Positions 6,883 through 11,033 of a stretch of DNA of 11,033 nucleotides are shown piece after piece. Numbering within the stretch: position 1 is the first letter of the stretch; every line of letters begins with the position of its first letter. Made by a program: the position numbers and the translations under genes. Origin of the DNA: Candidatus Saccharimonadota bacterium (GTDB lineage Bacteria; Patescibacteriota; Saccharimonadia; UBA4664); the NCBI GenBank assembly GCA_029237755.1, contig JAQZBT010000022.1, forward strand, positions 1 through 11,033. The letters are read 5' to 3'. Under the pieces are notes generated by a model. The model did not search any database. It was given only the letters and a program-made list of their open reading frames with translations, and was not told the origin of the DNA.

Positions 6883-6942
6883 ATTCCGGAGCACATCAAT
6901 AAGGTTCCGGAATTAGTACGCCTATGGCGTCCGGAGATAGGA
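6883..6942 (+). promoter_or_regulatory. Structured 5' leader of the RRM gene with competing hairpins
   Basis: ATTCCGGA (6883-6890) and TCCGGAAT (6906-6913) form a perfect 8-bp stem around a 15-base loop. A third TCCGGA (6930-6935) ends just before the likely ribosome-binding AGGA (6939-6942). Because TCCGGA is self-complementary, the second copy can pair with the first or with the third, and only the latter brings structure next to the ribosome site. Such a layout fits a translational switch, for example a cold response or autoregulation by the RNA-binding protein. This is inferred from base pairing only. Confidence 0.45.
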
Positions 6943-6953
6943 AACAATAAATT

Positions 6954-7259
6954 ATGTCAGCAAGATTATACGTCGGCTCTCTCGCCTACGCCGCTACCGA
7001 TGACACGCTCAACGAGCTGTTCAGCCAGTGTGGCACCGTCGTGTCAGCCAAGGTCATCATGGACCGTGACTCTGGTCAGTCCAAGGGCTTCGGCTTTGTC
7101 GAGATGAGCACCGATGACGAGGCCAAGAAGGCCATTGCCGAACTCAACGGCAAGGAAGTCGCCGGCCGTACCATCAACGTAAACGAAGCCAAGCCGCAGA
7201 CCGACCGCTCTTCCGCAGGTGGTGGTGGCGGTGGCCGTCCGTTCCGCAGCCGCTACTAG
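6954..7259 (+). CDS. Single-RRM glycine-tailed RNA-binding protein
   Basis: This is a 101-residue cytoplasmic RNA-binding protein of the type often induced by cold in bacteria. One RRM spans residues 3-80, with RNP2 LYVGSL (5-10) and RNP1 KGFGFVEM (44-51); the aromatic positions Y6, F46 and F48 needed for RNA stacking are present. The tail (88-101) is a run of glycines followed by Arg/Phe, as in cyanobacterial Rbp and plant GRP proteins. AGGA lies 11 bases before the ATG, a long spacing. A strong promoter and a structured leader precede the gene. The next gene starts three bases after its stop, so the two are likely cotranscribed. RNA targets cannot be told from sequence. Confidence 0.95.
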   Translation: MSARLYVGSLAYAATDDTLNELFSQCGTVVSAKVIMDRDSGQSKGFGFVEMSTDDEAKKAIAELNGKEVAGRTINVNEAKPQTDRSSAGGGGGGRPFRSRY

Positions 7260-7262
7260 AGT

Positions 7263-7589
7263 ATGACCATGAAATTCTTCGTGCCAGGCATCACAAATGC
7301 CCATGCCGAAACGGCCTACAGCACGCTCTTCGACGGTGCCAAGGACCAGTTGCGCACTCCGATCACGGAAAAGCGCATCTACAGTCTGCGGTACACCCAT
7401 GACAAGCGACAGGTAAGTGTAGTGGTAGGTGAGTCACATCCTCACCACCCCAAGTACCAGGTCCTAGCCATCCTCGAGTCACATCCCCATATCGTGCTCA
7501 CGCGCGACCGTGCCGGAAAGCATGGACCCACCATTATGGTGGCCAACGCTGAGATCACCGAGGTGGTCGAGTTCGACAACGCGGCCTAA
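7263..7589 (+). CDS. Conserved-looking small protein of unknown function
   Basis: I do not recognise this 108-residue protein. It has no signal peptide or membrane segment and looks like a small alpha/beta cytoplasmic domain. It contains two ESHPH motifs (57-61 and 72-76), each after a hydrophobic strand (VSVVVG, YQVLAIL), which looks like an internal repeat of 15 residues; the histidines could bind metal or nucleotide, but that is a guess. The ATG at 7263 begins three bases after the RRM stop and has no ribosome-binding site of its own, so it probably depends on translational coupling. A second ATG at 7269 (two codons shorter) is equally possible. Codon use matches the neighbours. The tight link suggests a role tied to the RRM protein. 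Confidence 0.72.
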   Translation: MTMKFFVPGITNAHAETAYSTLFDGAKDQLRTPITEKRIYSLRYTHDKRQVSVVVGESHPHHPKYQVLAILESHPHIVLTRDRAGKHGPTIMVANAEITEVVEFDNAA

Positions 7590-7600
7590 GTTGGTCCATG

Positions 7601-7622
7601 TACAATAGCTCCAAGAGCTATT
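7601..7622 (+). promoter_or_regulatory. Putative promoter and overlapping dyad operator of the HupE-like gene
   Basis: TACAAT (7601-7606, 5/6) is a -10 with a predicted start near 7613, giving a leader of about 11 bases. A perfect 8-3-8 inverted repeat, AATAGCTC-CAA-GAGCTATT (7604-7622), overlaps the end of the -10, the start point and the leader up to one base before the ATG. No T-run follows it, so it is a better operator than terminator. A metal-responsive repressor would fit the transporter downstream, but no regulator is seen. Confidence 0.45.
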
Positions 7623-7623
7623 A

Positions 7624-8718
7624 ATGCACCACCGAGCCGTTCCCAACACACTACCCACCCGCGTCCGTCGCGGGTTGGGCTTTGTGTTATTTGCGGCCCT
7701 GTTTTTGAGCGCTACGGCTCAGGCGCACAACACCGTCACCACCGGCCGCACCCAACTCACCGCCAGCGGTACCAACTTGTCGGCCAGGATAGATGCGCCA
7801 CCGGCCTTCGTATTGGACGCTCCGGACGAGGATGGTCTGCGCGCAGAGTCGCAGCGCTACTATTCTGAGAATTTCTCGGTCCGTCGGGGCGACGCCGCTT
7901 GCCAGCTTGAGGTGGAAAAAGCCAATTACACCGACACCGGCTATCTGCGGGTGACCGGCAATTTCGCCTGCCCCGCTCCTGTCACGCGTCTGGAAGACCT
8001 CACTCTCCGCGCTACTGCCTACGACTCGCTAGGTAAGTGGGAGCATAAGGTTAACTTCTCGGCCGGTTCATCACACTCTTATCTGCTCTTCAATGCCGGT
8101 GCTCAAGACTACCCTGGCGCAGTCAAAGCCCTGCCGGCCGAGCCGGTCCGGGTCGATCCCTGGGCAAATGCCTGGTCATTCTTCAAGCTCGGCGTCCGCC
8201 ACATCCTGACCGGTTACGACCACATCCTCTTCCTGCTCCTGGCCATCCTACTGGTGCGCGGCTGGCTCAACCTGCTCATCCTCATCACCATCTTCACCGC
8301 GGCACACTCGGTCACGCTCATATTGGCGGGCCTGGGAATCGTGGTGCTGCCGGGGGCCATCATCGAGCCCATCATCGCGCTCTCCATCATCTATATGGCC
8401 TGGCTCAACATCCGCCGCTTACGCTCCGGCGACACCGGCGAATCTGAGCGCCGGATCACCACCGGCGGGTTTGGACTCATCCATGGCTTGGGATTTGCCG
8501 GCATCCTGGCTGCGACTCCGATACCACAGTCACAGGTCGTGCCGTCACTGGCGCTCTTCAACGTCGGTGTCGAAGCCGGCCAGCTAATCATCCTGGCCGT
8601 CGCGGTGCCGCTACTCCTGCTCGTCGACCGCTCACGTCATCGCCGCCGTATCCTCGTCGGAGCCTCACTGACTTTCGGCGGTCTGGCGTTGGTCTGGTTT
8701 ATTCAAAGGCTACTCTAA
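7624..8718 (+). CDS. HupE/UreJ-type (HupE_UreJ_2) membrane protein, probable metal transporter
   Basis: HupE/UreJ proteins are small membrane permeases for nickel or cobalt; this is the longer form with an extracytoplasmic N-terminal domain. Residues 1-34 are a signal peptide with a likely cut after AQA, so the mature protein would begin with His. Residues 35-180 are a soluble domain with two cysteines (C93, C116) that may form a disulfide. The membrane part (about 183-364) carries KLGVRHILTGYDHILFLL (188-205), FTAAHSVTLILA (224-235), GLIHGLGFAG (284-293) and FNVGVEAGQL (312-321). The residues H193, D199, H200, H228, H287 and E318 are candidate metal ligands. No hydrogenase or urease gene is in the window, so the metal need is unknown. 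AAGAG six bases before the ATG is a weak ribosome site. A dyad overlaps its promoter. Confidence 0.87.
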   Translation: MHHRAVPNTLPTRVRRGLGFVLFAALFLSATAQAHNTVTTGRTQLTASGTNLSARIDAPPAFVLDAPDEDGLRAESQRYYSENFSVRRGDAACQLEVEKANYTDTGYLRVTGNFACPAPVTRLEDLTLRATAYDSLGKWEHKVNFSAGSSHSYLLFNAGAQDYPGAVKALPAEPVRVDPWANAWSFFKLGVRHILTGYDHILFLLLAILLVRGWLNLLILITIFTAAHSVTLILAGLGIVVLPGAIIEPIIALSIIYMAWLNIRRLRSGDTGESERRITTGGFGLIHGLGFAGILAATPIPQSQVVPSLALFNVGVEAGQLIILAVAVPLLLLVDRSRHRRRILVGASLTFGGLALVWFIQRLL

Positions 8719-8749
8719 AAAAGAGAATCCCCCGCTGGTGGGGGGGATT
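8717..8749 (-). terminator. Rho-independent terminator of the esterase gene
   Basis: Read on the minus strand, an 8-bp stem (AATCCCCC with GGGGGATT, 8726-8749) is followed after three bases by six T residues (8722-8717), ending inside the stop of the HupE-like gene. This is a good intrinsic terminator for the gene ending at 8800. In the plus direction the hairpin lacks a T-run. Confidence 0.7.
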
Positions 8750-8755
8750 GGAACA

Positions 8756-8792
8756 GGGGGCCTTGCCGGCTCATACCCGGCAAGGATGCCCC
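8756..8792 (+). terminator. Strong hairpin between convergent genes
   Basis: CCTTGCCGG (8761-8769) and CCGGCAAGG (8777-8785) form a perfect 9-bp stem with a 7-base loop. It can be extended by GGGG (8757-8760) pairing with CCCC (8789-8792) across a three-base bulge. It is the only candidate for ending the HupE-like transcript, though the T-run after it is poor (CCTCTTT). It may also protect the 3' end. Confidence 0.5.
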
Positions 8793-8799
8793 GTCCTCT

Positions 8800-9501
8800 T
8801 TACTGCAGACTCCCAATCAGAGCGGGAGCCAAGGCGGCCTGCCAAAATGGCCAGTCGTGACCGCCGTTGGTCTTGTGAAACGCCACCTGATACTTCTGCC
8901 GCCGCAGCGAATCAACCATGAGCTCGTTGAGTCCGAAGTTGCCCTCGTCAACGCTGCAGGTCACCTGGATTGGCACGAGCCGCTCAAAGCCTTTGGCTCC
9001 ATGCACTCCATCCACGAACGGCCGGATCGTGTAATCCGGGTCGTAATGGTCCGGGTAATCCTCATCGGACTTGAAGTACGAGCCCGACTGCAGGATTAGT
9101 CCGTCAAAGACCCAGGAGTGCCGGCGGTGCGCGTGCAACCAAGCCACCGCTCCAAAGCTCGTGCCCAGGGCGACATACTTGCTCGTCGGCGCAAACGCTA
9201 GCCACTGGCGCAGCTCGTGAGCGACGACGTCGGCATAGTTGTCCGAGGCCCGGTAGTCGGTTCCACGATCGACCGGATGCAAAGCGGCGAGGCGCAGCGG
9301 CGGGATATCACCCGACCGAACCAGCGACTCGAGCAGCCCTATCAATCCGGTCCTTGTGACGTAGTCACCGCCGTCATTGACCACCAGCATCGGCACGGCT
9401 GTGTGCCAATTGATCCGGGGGCTCTGCCACCCCTCTACTACCATCGGTCCCTCCAGCTTCGAACTGTGGAACACGGTGCGGAAATACTCTCCTTGAGTCA
9501 T
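8800..9501 (-). CDS. Alpha/beta-hydrolase, esterase D/enterochelin-esterase-like
   Basis: This is a cytoplasmic serine esterase of about 233 residues, with no signal peptide. Numbered from an upstream in-frame GTG at 9510 (236 aa), the nucleophile elbow is GTSFG (116-120, S118), the catalytic histidine is H218 in GGHDWPFW, and D188 in CSVDEGN is the likely acid. PMLVVNDGGDYV (40-51) and LHPVDRGTDYRASDNYADVVAHEL (77-100) match the esterase D/Fes group. I chose the ATG at 9501 because AAAGGGGG ends eight bases before it; the GTG at 9510 overlaps that ribosome site. The substrate is unknown; acetylated glycans or a siderophore-like ester are possible. The gene is convergent with the HupE-like gene and divergent from the small membrane protein gene. 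Confidence 0.85.
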   Translation of the reverse strand: MTQGEYFRTVFHSSKLEGPMVVEGWQSPRINWHTAVPMLVVNDGGDYVTRTGLIGLLESLVRSGDIPPLRLAALHPVDRGTDYRASDNYADVVAHELRQWLAFAPTSKYVALGTSFGAVAWLHAHRRHSWVFDGLILQSGSYFKSDEDYPDHYDPDYTIRPFVDGVHGAKGFERLVPIQVTCSVDEGNFGLNELMVDSLRRQKYQVAFHKTNGGHDWPFWQAALAPALIGSLQ

Positions 9502-9557
9502 GGCATGCACCCCCTTTCAGGGTATCGGGTGAAGGTACAGGCATAACGCTTATGTTG

Positions 9558-9587
9558 ATTATCCTTATCTGGAGCCCAGCTTGTCAA
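9558..9587 (-). promoter_or_regulatory. Promoter of the esterase gene
   Basis: On the minus strand a perfect TTGACA (9587-9582), an 18-base spacer and GATAAT (9563-9558, 5/6) make the best sigma-70-type promoter in the window. Transcription should start near 9551. A 5-3-5 inverted repeat CATAA-CGC-TTATG (9542-9554) lies on the start point and could be an operator. The -35 overlaps that of the opposite promoter. Confidence 0.6.
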
Positions 9588-9611
9588 TCAGTAATACGGT
9601 TATGCTAGAAT
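9581..9611 (+). promoter_or_regulatory. Leaderless promoter of the small membrane protein gene
   Basis: TTGTCA (9581-9586, 5/6), a 19-base spacer and the extended -10 TATGCTAGAAT (9601-9611) form a clear promoter. The -10 ends six bases before the ATG at 9618, so +1 should be the A of the start codon. No Shine-Dalgarno sequence is present, which agrees with a leaderless mRNA. Confidence 0.6.
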
Positions 9612-9617
9612 CTAACC

Positions 9618-9965
9618 ATGAAGCAAGCCAAGAAGCTCCCGCTCATCGCCGCCGCCATCGTCCTTGCACTCGGCGTGCTCGATGTCATCTACCTTACGCA
9701 GCCGGTCGCGGCCCTGGCTGTTATCTTGATCGTCATGGCTATATACGCCGAAACCCTGCATCGCCGCGTCTATTCGCACGTAGGCGTAAGGCACCCCGAC
9801 TTTGTCCTCTATGCCATCACGGCCTATCTCGCGGCCAAGGCTATCGATTTCCAGGACGGCAACTTCTTCCTCACGCCCTTCCTGCGCCTGGCGCTCTACG
9901 GTCTGGCGGTCTACCTCATGGTGAAAGCCTTCCGCGACCAGCGCCCCGCCGCCCGCCGCCGCTAG
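9618..9965 (+). CDS. Small four-helix membrane protein of unknown function
   Basis: I do not recognise this 115-residue protein. It is strongly hydrophobic, with about four membrane helices (8-26, 28-46, 61-77, 85-104), basic residues at both ends, and a short polar loop HRRVYSHVGVRHP (48-60) between helices 2 and 3. It should sit in the cytoplasmic membrane. The promoter upstream ends so close that the mRNA is probably leaderless. The gene is divergent from the esterase and shares a control region with it. No hairpin follows it, so it may be cotranscribed with the DUF6496 gene 70 bases downstream. The frame holds only typical codons of this genome, and the membrane pattern supports a real gene. 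Confidence 0.75.
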   Translation: MKQAKKLPLIAAAIVLALGVLDVIYLTQPVAALAVILIVMAIYAETLHRRVYSHVGVRHPDFVLYAITAYLAAKAIDFQDGNFFLTPFLRLALYGLAVYLMVKAFRDQRPAARRR

Positions 9966-10035
9966 CCTCGTCAAATTGCCCAATGCTGCCTATTCTCAAG
10001 GCGCTTAGGATGGCGCCATCAGGGAGATTGTTGGT

Positions 10036-10212
10036 ATGGCCAAGAAGTACGACGACAAGGCCCAGGAAAAAGTGGGCGAAACCATGCACGAGTTCAAAGA
10101 GGGGAAGCTCAAAAGCAGCTCCGGCGACAAGGTGACCAACCGTAAACAAGCCGTCGCCATCGGACTCTCCGAAGCCCGCCAGGAGGGCGCCAAAGTCCCC
10201 AAGAAAGACTAA
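10036..10212 (+). CDS. DUF6496-like small basic protein
   Basis: This 58-residue protein is lysine-rich and mostly helical. The core HEFKEGKLKSSSGDKVTNRK (18-37) followed by QAVAIGLSEARQEGAKVPKK (38-57) matches a widespread family of unknown function that I know as DUF6496; members often carry exactly this ending. It has no signal peptide or membrane segment. GGGAG lies about ten bases before the ATG, an acceptable ribosome site. TAGGAT at 10006-10011 may be a -10 of its own, set in the loop of a short GGCGC/GCGCC inverted repeat. A strong terminator follows the stop at once, so this is the end of its transcript. Its location beside a stress protein fits a stress or nucleic-acid-related role, which is unproven. 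Confidence 0.85.
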   Translation: MAKKYDDKAQEKVGETMHEFKEGKLKSSSGDKVTNRKQAVAIGLSEARQEGAKVPKKD

Positions 10213-10240
10213 AAGAGGCCCCGCAGGGCCTCTTTTTCTT
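10211..10240 (+). terminator. Bidirectional Rho-independent terminator
   Basis: AAAAGAGGCCC (10211-10221) and GGGCCTCTTTT (10226-10236) form an 11-bp stem around a CGCA tetraloop, followed by TTTTTCTT on the plus strand. The A-run on the other side gives TTTT on the minus strand. It should therefore end both the DUF6496 transcript and that of the YflT-like gene, whose stop is at 10254. Confidence 0.92.
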
Positions 10241-10253
10241 AATATCCGATTAG

Positions 10254-10889
10254 CTAGACGATCTCGTCACCTTCCCGGCGTGACTCCACGCGGCGCTCAC
10301 CGAAGGCCGGCTCGGTCCGCACGGGGCGGGTCGTGTGCTCTTCGTGGTGAGTCTCGGCAGTCTCGCGGGTTGTGACGGTCTGGATCTCCTGAGCGTTGCA
10401 GGCTTCAAGCATCGCCCGGCATTCGTCGATTGCCGACTCGCTGCAGTTCACACCCAGCACCACACCGCCGCGGTTGACGGTCTCGTCGTAGTGCGAAGCT
10501 GACTCCTTGGACAGACCAAGGCTGGTCAGAGCGCCAATCAGGCCTCCGGCCGCTGCACCTGTGATAGCACCGCTCGCCGTAGTAGCAGCTGCCCCGGCCA
10601 GGCCGAGAGCCGCCGCGATCGGGCCGCCGATAAAGAGTCCCGCCAAGGCCGGAAAAACGCCCACGCCGGCCAGCAATCCAGCCAGTCCGCCGACCACTCC
10701 ACCAGTGGCAGCGCCGCCGGTGGCTCCCTTCGCTATATCTGAGCCCGTCGAGTAACCCTCGTCCTCGTAGCGGTCGTGCTTGGAAATTACTGAAATGTCA
10801 TCGTTGCTGTAGCCGTGGCGCTCCAGCTCACGTAGTGCGCGGTCGGCCTCGGCGTCGGACGAAAAAGCAGCCATCAACATCTTGGCCAT
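10254..10889 (-). CDS. YflT/GSP17M-like general stress protein with glycine-zipper core
   Basis: This 211-residue protein has three parts. Residues 1-38 (MLMAAFSSDAEADRALRELE, then HGYSNDDISVI) match the start of the heat-induced stress protein YflT/general stress protein 17M family. Residues 55-125 are a long Gly/Ala-rich hydrophobic stretch with repeated GxxxG spacing, a glycine zipper that may insert in membranes or oligomerise. Residues 128-175 return to a ferredoxin-like fold edge (GGVVLGVNCSESAIDECRAMLE), and 175-211 form a charged tail rich in His, Glu and Arg. The start is well set by AGGAG eight bases upstream of the ATG. It is convergent with the DUF6496 gene across a shared terminator. 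The role is probably envelope or general stress; the exact function is unknown. Confidence 0.85.
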   Translation of the reverse strand: MAKMLMAAFSSDAEADRALRELERHGYSNDDISVISKHDRYEDEGYSTGSDIAKGATGGAATGGVVGGLAGLLAGVGVFPALAGLFIGGPIAAALGLAGAAATTASGAITGAAAGGLIGALTSLGLSKESASHYDETVNRGGVVLGVNCSESAIDECRAMLEACNAQEIQTVTTRETAETHHEEHTTRPVRTEPAFGERRVESRREGDEIV

Positions 10890-10979
10890 ATCTAATACTC
10901 CTGTTCACAATTAGTGTGCAACAGATGCTAGCGATACAGCCATGGAAGTCCTATGGACAAAATGTGAAGTTAAGCGGAA

Positions 10980-11033
10980 TCAGTCAGCTGAGCGGTTCAG
11001 GACCTCATCCAGCAGCGTCACTCTGTGGTCCTG
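10980..11033 (-). CDS. Possible C-terminal end of a gene entering from the right edge
   Basis: On the minus strand one frame is open from the edge for 17 codons to a TGA at 10982-10980 and encodes QDHRVTLLDEVLNRSAD, an amphipathic helix that looks like real protein. The other two minus frames close within 30 bases. It would lie about 90 bases upstream of the YflT-like gene in the same direction. It is too short to name. Between it and that gene (10890-10979) only the ribosome site of the latter was found. Confidence 0.3.
   Translation of the reverse strand, partial: QDHRVTLLDEVLNRSAD

Noticed and set aside
6726..6947. Minus-strand frame of 73 codons in the RRM leader region
   Set aside because: There is no family resemblance, no ribosome site, and it is opposite a strong promoter and leader.
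6924..6950. Eight-codon frame just before the RRM gene, a possible leader peptide
   Set aside because: It has no ribosome site and its bases are better explained by the TCCGGA and AGGA elements; such short frames arise by chance.
9581..10135. Plus-strand frame of 184 codons spanning the small membrane protein and the DUF6496 gene
   Set aside because: It is rich in Arg, Pro and His with no domain, and it crosses two better supported genes and their control regions.
10980..11033. Resemblance of the edge fragment (VTLLDEVLNR) to gas vesicle proteins
   Set aside because: The fragment ends five residues after the motif, whereas in GvpA/GvpJ that motif is near the N-terminus; 17 residues cannot support a family call.
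1..11033. Phage defence system, CRISPR array, insertion sequence or other mobile element
   Set aside because: No repeat-spacer pattern, transposase, integrase, long terminal repeats or defence domains were seen; the genes are ordinary chromosomal types.

Overview
The window reads as a GC-rich, gene-dense bacterial chromosome segment with the standard genetic code. The best guess for the host is an environmental member of Candidatus Saccharibacteria (TM7) or a related CPR lineage. This is an inference from the mix of genes: a quinol oxidase of the cyo type, an orphan dockerin-bearing glycosidase with a TP-repeat linker, several very small genes, a compact layout, and promoters that look made for leaderless mRNAs. 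No ribosomal or other marker gene is present to settle it. No mobile element, CRISPR array, tRNA or rRNA was seen.

Layout. Positions 1-1352 (minus strand) hold the start of a cyoAB terminal-oxidase operon: all of cyoA, then the first 119 codons of cyoB running off the left edge. Positions 1450-2625 (minus) encode a secreted or anchored dockerin plus glycosidase-like protein. Positions 2778-4771 (plus) hold a two-gene operon, a 14-TM drug-efflux type MFS protein followed by an SRPBCC/AHSA1 protein. Positions 4768-5778 (minus) encode a cytoplasmic GH5 exo-beta-1,3-glucanase-like enzyme. It faces a plus-strand gene ending at 6674 of the FAM151/menorin (DUF2181) family, best known from animals. 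Positions 6675-6953 form a promoter and structured leader for an RRM RNA-binding protein (6954-7259), which is followed at once by an unknown small gene (7263-7589). A dyad then precedes a HupE/UreJ-type metal transporter (7624-8718). Two hairpins separate it from a convergent esterase (8800-9501, minus). The esterase diverges from a small membrane protein (9618-9965) through overlapping -35 boxes. A 58-residue DUF6496 protein (10036-10212), a bidirectional terminator, and a YflT-like glycine-zipper stress protein (10254-10889, minus) close the window. A possible gene tail lies at the right edge.

How it fits together. The parts suggest a small-genome cell with an oxygen-consuming quinol oxidase, beta-glucan or glycan handling (dockerin enzyme, GH5, esterase), efflux, metal uptake and stress or RNA-chaperone genes. 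There is no evidence of one integrated new pathway.

The most unusual items are: (1) the FAM151-family gene, whose conserved N-terminus is encoded upstream of the first in-frame ATG with no canonical start codon; (2) promoters placed so that transcription should begin at or next to the start codon; (3) three TCCGGA copies in the RRM leader that can form two mutually exclusive hairpins; and (4) a CyoA with no lipidation cysteine and a histidine-rich tail. All functional statements come from reading the sequence and from remembered family motifs; no database search was run.
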